DNA of 64,000 bases, from the NCBI RefSeq assembly GCF_963665445.1, contig NZ_OY762276.1, positions 3,528,601 through 3,592,600 on the forward strand. The letters are read 5' to 3'. Both the position numbers and the translations under genes were made by a program. The notes under the pieces are model-generated. The model ran no database searches, was not told where the DNA came from, and saw only the letters and a list, made by a program, of their open reading frames with translations. The stretch comes from an uncultured Desulfobulbus sp. GTDB taxonomy: Bacteria; Desulfobacterota; Desulfobulbia; Desulfobulbales; Desulfobulbaceae. Positions 51,353-60,241 of this stretch are shown piece by piece (position 1 is the stretch's first letter; every line of letters begins with the position of its first letter).

Positions 51353-52382
51353 GCCTTACCCCTTGCTCACGGATTTTACGGGCCTCTTCACCGACGAAAT
51401 CGAGGCCAACATGGGTGTATATCTTATTGGTTGTCTCTATATTGCTGTGCCCCATTATCCGCTGTAACGCATAAGGGTTCATACCGGCCTCGGCAGCCAG
51501 AGACCCAAAAGTATGGCGCAGCAAGTGGTGGTAAATTTGCCGACTCAATCCAGCCTTTTTTCCTGCCCGGGTCAATCCCTTCCGGATTGAATAATATGGT
51601 TTTCCGGTTGCGGAATTGACGACAAGGAAACCTTCAAGCCGTTCAGAAAGAATCTTATTCAACTCATCCTCAAACCTGATGGATAGAAAGGGAACGATTC
51701 TATACTTGCTGCCCTTCCCGTAGACTCGAATCGTTTTGCGGGCTTCATCGATATCTTCAACACGCAAGTTCAGGGCTTCTTCCTTCCGAAGCCCATGGTC
51801 CGCCATCAACAAGAAAAGCAGCCGATACTCTGGATCCAGGCATTCATACAATTTATCCACCTGGCGCCGAGTCAAAGGTTGAACAGGTTCAGCCGTAGTT
51901 TTCTTCTTTGAAAAACGAGGAATGGTGAACGCCAAGCGCTGACAGTACCCATGTTCTGCGGCCCATTTCAACAGACTAGAGAGATAACTCAGGTTTTTGT
52001 TGATCGTGACTGGGGCCAAATTCCGTTCAAGCAGATCTGCTTTGAATTTGTTGAATAGAGCCACGGTCAACTGTTTCGGCTGAAAATTACCGAACCAGGG
52101 GATTATGTGGTTATCCAGGCAAAACCGCATGTCATTGACCGTATTGATGGAATTTTCCGTCCGGTACCACTCAAGGAAGACGGTCACCATATCCTTTATT
52201 TTGGGGACGGATCCCTCAACAATATGGTCGGGTTGTTGCCGTACGGATCTCTCGTACCTCCACGCCTCCTCATACGAGCCGTTAAAGGTTATGCGTTCCC
52301 GTTGCTTGCCTCTTCCAATATCAATGACCCACCATTTCCCTGGTTCATTTTTCGATTTGGTGGGATGTGGGCGAACACTCAC
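51348..52382 (-). CDS. Tyrosine recombinase (phage-type integrase)
   Basis: A 344-residue integrase with an SAM-like core-binding domain (about 60-160) and a catalytic domain. The active residues visible are Arg in HGLRKEEAL, His/Arg in YHHLLRHTFGS, and His and Tyr in MGHSNIETTNKIYTHV. It integrates the element at the adjacent tRNA end. The GTG start overlaps the stop of the ASCH gene (GTGA). Confidence 0.95.
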   Translation of the reverse strand: MSVRPHPTKSKNEPGKWWVIDIGRGKQRERITFNGSYEEAWRYERSVRQQPDHIVEGSVPKIKDMVTVFLEWYRTENSINTVNDMRFCLDNHIIPWFGNFQPKQLTVALFNKFKADLLERNLAPVTINKNLSYLSSLLKWAAEHGYCQRLAFTIPRFSKKKTTAEPVQPLTRRQVDKLYECLDPEYRLLFLLMADHGLRKEEALNLRVEDIDEARKTIRVYGKGSKYRIVPFLSIRFEDELNKILSERLEGFLVVNSATGKPYYSIRKGLTRAGKKAGLSRQIYHHLLRHTFGSLAAEAGMNPYALQRIMGHSNIETTNKIYTHVGLDFVGEEARKIREQGVRR

Positions 52383-52843
52383 GGTTCGTCAATTTCCACA
52401 GCTGAAGCTTTTGCGTGTTTTTTCCTTCTTTTTAACGCCTTCCAAAGGTTGTTATCGACGTATGCAAAGGATTGGGGCGGTCGGCACCCGGTTGCAATCC
52501 GATCAAGCGCCATCGGATTCTTAAACACTTCCACCTGATCCACAAGAAGCCCCAAGCCAACGTCCTGATTTCCATAATACTCAAAGAAAAAATCTTTCGT
52601 TGTCCCAGACACTTTTTTGAATTTTCTCCAGAGCTCGGAAGGGTTTGCTTCGACCACATCCTTCACGCTGAAATAACCTGCAATTTTCCCTTCAGGAGCA
52701 GTCACATACATTACGACGTGCTCGACATGACGCGGAATATTAAGTTTTCTGAATTCTACCTTTTTTTCCCCCCTGAATATTGCGTGGGCAAATTCGGGAT
52801 GAATCGAAATCATGATTACATCTCTACGTGTTGCCTTATCCAT
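52379..52843 (-). CDS. ASCH/PUA-like domain protein paired with PIN-GNAT
   Basis: A 154-residue protein with the ASCH signature G-x-K-x-x-E-x-R (GEKKVEFRK, about 25-33), then VVMYVTAPEGKIAGYFSV. ASCH/PUA folds bind RNA or modified nucleotides and some are nucleases. The C-terminus is Lys-rich. It overlaps the PIN-GNAT gene by 28 bases and the integrase by 4, so the set is cotranscribed. Candidate antitoxin or effector of a PIN system. Confidence 0.75.
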   Translation of the reverse strand: MDKATRRDVIMISIHPEFAHAIFRGEKKVEFRKLNIPRHVEHVVMYVTAPEGKIAGYFSVKDVVEANPSELWRKFKKVSGTTKDFFFEYYGNQDVGLGLLVDQVEVFKNPMALDRIATGCRPPQSFAYVDNNLWKALKRRKKHAKASAVEIDEP

Positions 52844-54303
52844 TGTATCGCCGTTGCGCTGAGTTCAGTGATAGATTGTGGTTGCGCTTTTAATATACCA
52901 TTTTTTTTGAGTGTTGGCAGACGAATATAAGGTGGCCCGATGGACTTTACCATTCTAAAGAGAATAGCCAACACCTCGTTTGAATTACACATTTCTACTA
53001 TTTCGCCAAAAGGATACACCGTTCTCTTTCCCACAAACCGTGCAATTTCTGAAGCATCGCGAGAGCGAATAATATCCTCAACAATGCCGACGCAGGTGAT
53101 GGCAGATATATCATGCGACCTATAAAAAAAGAGGTTATCCCCGACACAAATTTTTTTCGTCGCTGCATTACATATATATGCTTTACGGATTGCGTTACCA
53201 CACGGTTTTAGTGGCACAGGCGTAATGCTTATTTGAATTGGCCCCAATTCAGGGAACAAGGTCAAGTGATATTCTGGCTTGATAGGAACAACGAAGGATG
53301 CATTGTTTTTGAAACTCGTAATCCTTGGGCCGAAATTGATATGGAACTCCAAGGAGGATAGATTTTCGGCCTCTTCTGTTGAATATTGGAATCTCTTGCA
53401 GAGAGCAAGTTCACCGGGTGAATCGCCATTCTCGATCTCAAAGAAACCGAAATCATTCGCGAATGCAATGAGTTGATCCTGTTTTGGGAAGGCGGTGAAA
53501 TACGAAAATTGATATTTATTATGCTCGATGAACTCGAATAATGGCTTCAAGAGAAGCTCGCCTATCCTATTCCCCCCGTGGGCCCCAGAAACTTTGAATG
53601 TACAAATCTTTAAGACCTTACCCTTTTGTCCATTTGGCAAAGAATCCTCAGGTTTCCAGATGAGAATTCCGGACAACTCGCCAGTTGTCGACCTGACGAC
53701 ATAAGCCTGTCTATGTTCCTTTTTACACTTTACCAGCCACCGATCAAACTGCACCCCTCCGTAATCGGCCCGCAATGATTCAAAGATAGGGTCATCTGTG
53801 TCAATTTCATAGATGTACTGGGTACTGACGATTGGGTGCGGCGGAGGTGTTTTGTCGAACAGATCCTGAAGTAGCGTGACCGCATCGCTTAAAAGCAAGA
53901 CACGTGGGCCCAAGCCGAGAAGTTTTGCTTTTTTATGGATCCCGATATCTTCGGAAACAAGATAATCGACTAGGTCACCCTTGAGTGACGCCAAGAGGCA
54001 ATTATCCACCCAGTTATTTGAATTTTCTTCCGCCGGTGGAACTATAGATGGATCTAAAATCGTTGGTGGAGGAGGAGATGCAAGCACATTATATCGTCCG
54101 ACAAGAGTCGCCCGAAGCGCTTTTCTTTCGTCATCTTTATCTTTGCCAATATCAATAGTGACTGCGGGGTGAACAAACAGTTTATTTCCAGATTTTGAAC
54201 ATAGGCTGCAGAAATTGAGAGCTATCTCTGTATTTGCCTCTAGATCAGATTTTGATGCAGGCTCAAGGGGGATCAATATATTTGTATCTATAAGAAAATT
54301 CAT
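52816..54303 (-). CDS. PIN-GNAT fusion protein with a PUA-like C-terminus
   Basis: A 495-residue fusion. Residues 1-140 are a PIN ribonuclease domain (FLIDTNILIPLEP at the start; acidic residues at WVDNCLLASL and YLVSEDIGIHKKAK). Residues about 170-310 look like a GNAT acetyltransferase (RQAYVVRSTTGELSGILIW, GGNRIGELLLKPLF, FAFANDFGFFEIE). The last 160 residues resemble an EVE/PUA fold (ICVGDNLFFYRSHD). It is upstream of and coupled to the ASCH gene. GC content is lower than the chromosome. Probably a toxin-antitoxin or anti-phage effector; mechanism unknown. Confidence 0.78.
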   Translation of the reverse strand: MNFLIDTNILIPLEPASKSDLEANTEIALNFCSLCSKSGNKLFVHPAVTIDIGKDKDDERKALRATLVGRYNVLASPPPPTILDPSIVPPAEENSNNWVDNCLLASLKGDLVDYLVSEDIGIHKKAKLLGLGPRVLLLSDAVTLLQDLFDKTPPPHPIVSTQYIYEIDTDDPIFESLRADYGGVQFDRWLVKCKKEHRQAYVVRSTTGELSGILIWKPEDSLPNGQKGKVLKICTFKVSGAHGGNRIGELLLKPLFEFIEHNKYQFSYFTAFPKQDQLIAFANDFGFFEIENGDSPGELALCKRFQYSTEEAENLSSLEFHINFGPRITSFKNNASFVVPIKPEYHLTLFPELGPIQISITPVPLKPCGNAIRKAYICNAATKKICVGDNLFFYRSHDISAITCVGIVEDIIRSRDASEIARFVGKRTVYPFGEIVEMCNSNEVLAILFRMVKSIGPPYIRLPTLKKNGILKAQPQSITELSATAIQWIRQHVEM

Positions 54304-54418
54304 TACAAATAATCAATTCACTCTATAGAGGCGACCCCGTTAAGGATTTGCGAAAATTCTAGACCCAAATGCCAAAAAGTTACTCTAAAAAAAAACTGCA
54401 TATATCATGAAAAATAAT

Positions 54419-54973
54419 TCACTTATTTGAAAAATAAGATCTTATCATTTCCGCCAGTCCTGGTAGGAAACTTAGATCATCCCCAGATACATCTAAAAAT
54501 GTAATTGGAACATTGATTTCATTTGCAACTAAACGAGAATGTTCAACTTCAGCAGTTTGCAATTTCTCAAGTTTATCAATACTTAACTTTGATACATTTT
54601 TATCTCTCCTGATCAGTCTATCCAAAATAACAGAAGGAATACATGTCAGCATTACAATGTAATCAACATTGAGTTCATTAAATAGACAAGGAGCAATTGG
54701 ACATATTTCATACTCCTTATTATAAAGGCAAAAATGACCATCTAGAAGTATAAACGGACTGGCAGTCTTGCATTTAGCTAACTCTTCCACCAATACAGCC
54801 TGATTCTCGTCAATACCAGAAATTGCCTTTGCCGCACCTAATTTCTTACGTCCTTTTATAAGACTGCTTGCTGTTATATGCAGACCATCAAGTATTGGTG
54901 CAAGCTTACCACAAAAATAGCCTTTTCCGACTCCATGTACCCCAGCAACGAATACGATGCGTCTATTGTTCAC
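54419..54973 (-). CDS. P-loop (adenylate-kinase-like) NTPase
   Basis: A 184-residue P-loop protein. The Walker A is unusual, GVHGVGKG with Gly after Lys instead of Ser/Thr (about residues 11-18). An acidic Walker-B-like run is ILLDGHF, and a lid-like region is LDRLIRRDKNVSKLS. The GTG at 54973 with AGGAGG four bases before it gives a sensible N-terminus (NNRRIVFVAGVHG). It follows the NACHT gene on the same strand after a 178-base gap. It may be a nucleotide kinase or sensor of the defence block. Confidence 0.75.
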   Translation of the reverse strand: MNNRRIVFVAGVHGVGKGYFCGKLAPILDGLHITASSLIKGRKKLGAAKAISGIDENQAVLVEELAKCKTASPFILLDGHFCLYNKEYEICPIAPCLFNELNVDYIVMLTCIPSVILDRLIRRDKNVSKLSIDKLEKLQTAEVEHSRLVANEINVPITFLDVSGDDLSFLPGLAEMIRSYFSNK

Positions 54974-55151
54974 AATACCTCCTATCTCAGAAACAATCTT
55001 CAGTCCAGAGGTCTCAGCAATATCTGAGAACGATTCTCCTGGTATAACGATCAGCAGAATCGCCCAAGAGCTATCATTAGCGAGTCGCATAAAGTCAAAG
55101 ATGCATTTTAGCCGATCATATCGGCATTTGGTATTTACAGGGGCACACCTC

Positions 55152-58100
55152 TTATTTCTCACACTGGGCCAGAAGATCGAGGGTGATCTGGTCCGGCCAC
55201 TTTTCTGCCAACGCATTCAGCGCCTCGAGGCGGACTTCGGGGTGGTCGTCCTGGACGGCTCGCTGGACGAAAAGATCGCGAGTGATCTGGTCCGCCCAAT
55301 TCTCTGCCAACGCCTTCAGCACAGAGAGGCGGACTTCAGGGTGGTCATCTTCGACGGCTCGCTGGGCGAGAAAATCGTGAGCGGTCTGGTCCGCCCAATT
55401 CTCTGCCAACGCCTTCAGCACAGAGAGGCGGACTTCAGGGTGGTCATCCTCGACGGCTCGCTGGGCGAGAAAATCGTGAGTGGTCTGGTCCGCCCAATTC
55501 TCTGCCAACGCCTTCAGCGCAGAGAGGCGGACTTCAGGGTGGTCATCCTCGACGGCTCGCTGGATGAGAAGATCGCGATTGGTCCGGTCTGCCCACTTCC
55601 CGGTCAACGCATCCAGCGCCGCGAGGCGGACTTCAGGGTGGTCATCCTCGACGGCTCGCTGGGCGAGAAAATCGTGAGTGGTCTGGTCCGCCCAATTCTC
55701 TGCCAACGCCTTCAGCGCAGAGAGGCGGACTTCAGGGTGGTCATCCTCGACGGCTCGCTGGATGAGAAGATCGCGAGTGGTCCGGTCTGCCCACTTCCCG
55801 GCCAACGCATCCAGCGCCGCGAGGCGGACTTCAGGGTGGTCATCCTCGACGGCTCGCTGGGCGAGAAAATCGTGAGTGGTCTGGTCCGCCCAATTCTCTG
55901 CCAACGCCTTCAGCGCAGAGAGGCGGACTTCAGGGTGGTCATCCTCGACGGCTCGCTGGATGAGAAGATCGCGAGTGGTCCGGTCTGCCCACTTCCCGGT
56001 CAACGCATCCAGAGCCCCGAGTCGGACTTCGAGGTGATCATCCTGAGTGGCTCGCTGGGCGAGAAAATCGCGAATGGTCCTGTCTGCCCAATTCCCGACC
56101 AACGCATCCAGCGCCACGCGGCGGACTCCATGTTCGTCATCCTGGACGGCGCGCTGGACGAGAAGATCACGAGTGGTCCGGTCTGCCCACTTCTTCACCA
56201 ATCTCCGCAGCGCCGCGCAGCGGAGTTTGGGATGATCACCCTGGACAACGTGCCGAGTGACCAGAGCGCGAGTGGTCGGGTCTGGCCACTTCTCTACCAA
56301 CACATCCAGCGCCACGAGGTGGCATACTATGTCCCCACCCTGGATGACGTGCTGGGTGAGCAGATCACGAGTGGTCTGGTCTGGCCACTTCTTTGCCAGC
56401 ACCTCCAGCGCCACGCAGCAGACTTCGGGGTAGTCATCCTGGACGGCGCGCTGGACGAGAAGATCGCGAGTGGTCCGGTCCGCCCACTTCTCTGCCAACG
56501 CCTTCAGCGCCACGCAGCAGACTTCGGGGTAGTCATCCTGGACGGCGCGCTGGACGAGAAGATCGCGAGTGGTCCGGTCCGCCCACTTCTCCGCCAACGC
56601 CATCAGCGCCACGCAGCGGACGTTGGGGTAGTCATCCTGGACGGCGCGCTGGACGAGAAGATCGCGAGTGGTCCGGTCCGCCCACTTCTCCGCCAACGCC
56701 ATCAGCGCCACGCAGCGGACGTTGTGATGGGCATCCTGGACGGCACGCTGGACGAGAAGATCGCGAGTGGTCCGGTCCGCCCACTTCTCTGCCAACGCCT
56801 CCAGCGCGGCACAGCGGGAATAGATGCCCCCACCCTGGACGACATCCTGGGTGAGCAGATCGCGAGTAGTCGAGTCTGGCCACTTCTCTGCGAGGAACCA
56901 AACGGCTGATGCTCTCACAAAAGGAGACTGCGAATCTGCGAGGGCGGTCATTCGCTCCCGATCTGAATCAACCACGGCAATGAGGCTTACCCAAGGATGT
57001 TCACCGTAACCTCTCATTGCGTCAGGTCCAGAGTGTTTAAACTCGTACACCTCCTCTTTCCCTGGCCATCGCTCCCCAAGGTCGCGAGCTGCAGGAAGGA
57101 CGGCATCAAACCAAAAGTCTAATTCAAATATACTCCATTCTAACAATGCGAGGCATTGTTGCATTAGCAACGATCCCGCCTTTTCTAGTTTGGCAGGATT
57201 TCGCACCTCGCTTAAGCACCAAATTGCCAACGGCAATTCCAATAATGATATATTCGGGTCAGACGTCTTTAACTCCGTCCGTGTAGCCAATCGTTCGACG
57301 ATCCGTCCGACGAATCCCTCATCTATCTGCCCGCAGATCAGACGCAATACCTCGCGCCAATCGTCGTCACGGCAGTGCTGGTCGAACAAAGAGATCAGTC
57401 CATCAACGTCCAGCGTTTTGGCGACGTTGAATCGATGTACGAAATCGGCGGCGCAGAAGTACTCTAGGAACGTACGATGGATGAAGGCATAGCTGTCCGT
57501 GCCCACAGAGCAGAGGATGAAGTTCCTCAGCCGCAACTGCTCGACCACCGCCCGGGCCACGGCGCGGGATTGGGTAATGTGCAATTCGTCTTGCAGGTAG
57601 CCCTCGATCAAGCTAGTAAGCGTTGAGCCATCAATCTGGTTGCCCTTCAGCCCGCCGGGTGCGACCTGCATGTGCGCGGCGATGAGCCGGAGGAGATCGG
57701 TCTTTTCCCGTAGGCCTATGTCGGCACTTATGCCCGGGAATTCCGCCAAGGTGCGTTCGGTGTCCCACTGGTGTAGAAGCAAACGAGAGACCTGGGTGTA
57801 AAGGTCGGCCCGGTCACGTGGCAATTCCTGGTTGCGGTTCAGGATGGCCATCATCGTCAACAGCAGAGGATTGCCAGCCAGTAGGGTGATGGCCCTGGAC
57901 TCGCGGATGGCCTTCTGCAAGCGATCGCGCTTCGGCGTCGCCTTCGCTGGAACGTCGAAGGTCACCTCGTGCCAGCGCTGCACGAAGTCGGCGATCTGAG
58001 TGGCTTCCAAATCTTGCAGCATAAAGTGCCGGAACTCAGCGTTGCGCAGCCGCTGTGTCTGATAGCCCACGATGCGCGACGTGACGAGGATGGACAAGTG

Positions 58101-59432
58101 GGGGAACTGGCTGCTGAAGCGCTGGATGTCATCCATAATGTTCGCCCGGAGCTGCGCGTCAAAGACTTCATCAAGTCCGTCCAGCAGCAGTACGGAGCGG
58201 CCCGGCTGTGCGATGAGCTTGCGAAGCAGACCGGGGGACCATTGGTGCCACCCGGGGGCTTCTTCCAGGAAGAGGATGAAATCCTTGCGCCGGTCGCACA
58301 GCCAGCGGCCATAAGTGGCCAATTCGACTACCAGCGGAATCGGCAGCTTGTCTCGGACCGCCGACTCAGTAATATCCGCCCAGCGCACGGCCAGGTAGCG
58401 GACCAGTGACGATTTACCGGAGCCGGGATCGCCCAGAATAACCAACTTCCGAGCCATCCGCGCTGCCGAGGCGCGAAAGGCCTCGTCAACAACCTCAAGC
58501 ACCGGGCGGAGCGGCTGGTGAAAGTATTCCTGCCGTAGCCGATCCGCCTGTCGTTCAACTTCCGGGAGTTCTTTGGCTATGATCTCGCCGGTGCCCAGGA
58601 ACAGGCGCTGATGTTCTTTAGGGATTTCCAGCAGGCGCGGGTTGTATTGGTGGCATTCCCGCACCGATTGCTCCACGAAGACGCTACACAGGCGGACCTC
58701 ACTGTAGAACGCGCCGGTAGTGTCGAGCATCTCGAAGTTAAACTTGTCGAACCGTTTGAGTACTGCGGTTCGGTAGCTTTCAGCGTCGAACTCGGCAGGA
58801 AGTGCAGGTGTGCTCATACCGCCAGTTGTGGCGATATGGGCGGCAAGTTCCGCCGCCCAGGGCCGTGAGGGATCGGCCAACCAGTGGTTAAGATCACGCG
58901 CGAGCACCTCAGCGAAAGCCGCAGGACTCGGATACTCGACATAGAAAACTGGATTGCTCAAATCCTGCATCCGCTGGCGGAAGGCGAGGACCTTTTGCCA
59001 TTGCTCGACCGCGCTCACTAATTGGGCCGGATCTGCCGGCATCTCCAGCTTGTCCACCTTCCGGAAAAACCACTTAATCTCCGGGAATCCCGAGGCCGCG
59101 TGCCTCTCCATCGCCCAATTGAACTCTTCCTCAGTGCCCGATTCCGCCTTGCCGCTTGGTGAACCGAACCGCTGGCCCATAATGCCGATGACCAACGCAA
59201 GCGAGTCGCGGTGCTTCGCCAGCGTTTGTTGCGTGATGAGCTCCTGAGGCCGGCCTATACCGATCGTCGAATAGTTCTCGCAATCAACGACATCAAATCG
59301 TGCGTTCCAAATGTGGGCCGTATGGCGGTTGTACTCGTCGAAAAACTTACGAACGTGCTGGCGCTCTACCGCGACATCACCTGGCGAAGCAAGAAAGACG
59401 TGGTATGTATGGGTTGTACGAGGGGAAAGCAT
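55152..59432 (-). CDS. DUF4062-NACHT NTPase with 17 near-identical 33-residue repeats (NLR-like)
   Basis: A 1,426-residue protein. DUF4062 lies at the N-terminus (TYHVFLASPGDVAVERQHV). A NACHT ATPase follows, with Walker A LGDPGSGKSSLVRY (about 337) and Walker B LLLLDGLDEVFD (about 413), then a winged-helix region. The C-terminal 575 residues are helical HEAT-type repeats with the consensus WADRTTRDLLxQRAVxDDHP. This is the layout of bacterial NLR-like anti-phage proteins, where DUF4062 may be the effector and the repeats the sensor. The ATG at 59432 is used; a GTG one codon earlier is possible. No strong ribosome site. Location in a prophage-like defence block fits. Confidence 0.9.
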   Translation of the reverse strand: MLSPRTTHTYHVFLASPGDVAVERQHVRKFFDEYNRHTAHIWNARFDVVDCENYSTIGIGRPQELITQQTLAKHRDSLALVIGIMGQRFGSPSGKAESGTEEEFNWAMERHAASGFPEIKWFFRKVDKLEMPADPAQLVSAVEQWQKVLAFRQRMQDLSNPVFYVEYPSPAAFAEVLARDLNHWLADPSRPWAAELAAHIATTGGMSTPALPAEFDAESYRTAVLKRFDKFNFEMLDTTGAFYSEVRLCSVFVEQSVRECHQYNPRLLEIPKEHQRLFLGTGEIIAKELPEVERQADRLRQEYFHQPLRPVLEVVDEAFRASAARMARKLVILGDPGSGKSSLVRYLAVRWADITESAVRDKLPIPLVVELATYGRWLCDRRKDFILFLEEAPGWHQWSPGLLRKLIAQPGRSVLLLDGLDEVFDAQLRANIMDDIQRFSSQFPHLSILVTSRIVGYQTQRLRNAEFRHFMLQDLEATQIADFVQRWHEVTFDVPAKATPKRDRLQKAIRESRAITLLAGNPLLLTMMAILNRNQELPRDRADLYTQVSRLLLHQWDTERTLAEFPGISADIGLREKTDLLRLIAAHMQVAPGGLKGNQIDGSTLTSLIEGYLQDELHITQSRAVARAVVEQLRLRNFILCSVGTDSYAFIHRTFLEYFCAADFVHRFNVAKTLDVDGLISLFDQHCRDDDWREVLRLICGQIDEGFVGRIVERLATRTELKTSDPNISLLELPLAIWCLSEVRNPAKLEKAGSLLMQQCLALLEWSIFELDFWFDAVLPAARDLGERWPGKEEVYEFKHSGPDAMRGYGEHPWVSLIAVVDSDRERMTALADSQSPFVRASAVWFLAEKWPDSTTRDLLTQDVVQGGGIYSRCAALEALAEKWADRTTRDLLVQRAVQDAHHNVRCVALMALAEKWADRTTRDLLVQRAVQDDYPNVRCVALMALAEKWADRTTRDLLVQRAVQDDYPEVCCVALKALAEKWADRTTRDLLVQRAVQDDYPEVCCVALEVLAKKWPDQTTRDLLTQHVIQGGDIVCHLVALDVLVEKWPDPTTRALVTRHVVQGDHPKLRCAALRRLVKKWADRTTRDLLVQRAVQDDEHGVRRVALDALVGNWADRTIRDFLAQRATQDDHLEVRLGALDALTGKWADRTTRDLLIQRAVEDDHPEVRLSALKALAENWADQTTHDFLAQRAVEDDHPEVRLAALDALAGKWADRTTRDLLIQRAVEDDHPEVRLSALKALAENWADQTTHDFLAQRAVEDDHPEVRLAALDALTGKWADRTNRDLLIQRAVEDDHPEVRLSALKALAENWADQTTHDFLAQRAVEDDHPEVRLSVLKALAENWADQTAHDFLAQRAVEDDHPEVRLSVLKALAENWADQITRDLFVQRAVQDDHPEVRLEALNALAEKWPDQITLDLLAQCEK
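55155..56882 (-). repeat. Tandem 99-base repeats in the NACHT gene with a 198-base higher-order unit
   Basis: Seventeen full 33-codon units and a partial one. From about 55,474 to 56,032 the DNA repeats every 198 bases with only a few substitutions, that is two alternating unit types (ADRTTRDLLIQRAV and ADQTTHDFLAQRAV). The units nearer the NACHT domain are more diverged. This is typical of recent duplication and gene-conversion-like homogenisation. Confidence 0.9.
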
Positions 59433-59639
59433 CACGAAGAGATAACTGTTACCAGAAGAGGCTCCGAGGGACCTAACCCCATCTTTCGTGCAGCTTCGTG
59501 GCGCAAATCGGGGTCTACCCCCCGATTGTTGCTGTTTATTATTCTTATAGTCAAGGTATTGTTAAACAAAGTTGCATTATCGATCAAAACTATTTATTCA
59601 CATATATATTCACAGATAGATATATATCTCTCCTAAGGC
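59433..59639. promoter_or_regulatory. AT-rich gap between the NACHT and HEPN genes
   Basis: No gene is seen. On the minus strand a TTGACT hexamer lies at about 59,560 and may be part of the promoter of the NACHT gene. The rest is AT-rich. Confidence 0.35.
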
Positions 59640-60236
59640 TCAAACAAGCTGATAAATCGTTTCACCGAGTAAACTAATAAAATCTTCAGCTCGTTCAGAA
59701 TCCTCTGGCAGGATTGGCATTTTTTGCGCGGTGCTTGGGTCACGATCTGTTTCATGCACGATTGCGTTCCGTCTCTTGTAGAGATTGCGAAGCTCTGTTA
59801 TAGCTTGTTTTCGGTCCCGCCCCATTGCAGCTGCAATTACTTGCCATTTGTGCGCCTCTGACCACACCAGCCCCAGTGCATCTACAAGTTTATCGGGATC
59901 CATAAATGATTGGTGGGCCATTTTGGTGCGAACAATACCTTCAAAAATTATTTCCGGCGGAGGCATCGTAGCCCCCATCAAAGATGTGTGATTTCCTAAA
60001 TTGATAGTCTCTGCTAAATATTTCTGAGACGGCAATCGACGACCCATAAAGATTTCGACCATATGATGAATTACGATGTCATGCACCAGCTTATCTAAAG
60101 CACTCATACAATAGACAAACCCCATACGAAGCAAATCTCCATACTCGCCAGGAAGTCGCAAGTCATTAATACAATGATGATAAAGGGTTCGAAGATTCGC
60201 TGAATCTGCAATACTGCTTCGGAATGTTTGTATCAT
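59640..60236 (-). CDS. HEPN (RiboL-PSP-HEPN-like) putative ribonuclease
   Basis: A 198-residue all-helical protein with the HEPN motif R-x4-H as RNAIVH in LYKRRNAIVHETD (about residues 153-165). The first part contains GFVYCMSALDKLVHDIVI, typical of RiboL-PSP-HEPN proteins. HEPN proteins cleave RNA and serve as toxins in defence systems. ATG at 60236 is five bases after the ParA-like stop, so they form an operon. Confidence 0.8.
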   Translation of the reverse strand: MIQTFRSSIADSANLRTLYHHCINDLRLPGEYGDLLRMGFVYCMSALDKLVHDIVIHHMVEIFMGRRLPSQKYLAETINLGNHTSLMGATMPPPEIIFEGIVRTKMAHQSFMDPDKLVDALGLVWSEAHKWQVIAAAMGRDRKQAITELRNLYKRRNAIVHETDRDPSTAQKMPILPEDSERAEDFISLLGETIYQLV

Positions 60237-60241
60237 CGCGC

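Noticed and set aside
54957-56909. 650-codon open frame on the plus strand opposite the NACHT repeats
   Set aside because: It mirrors the repeat units in the opposite frame, has no ribosome site and no recognisable domain. It is an antisense by-product of the GC-rich repeats.
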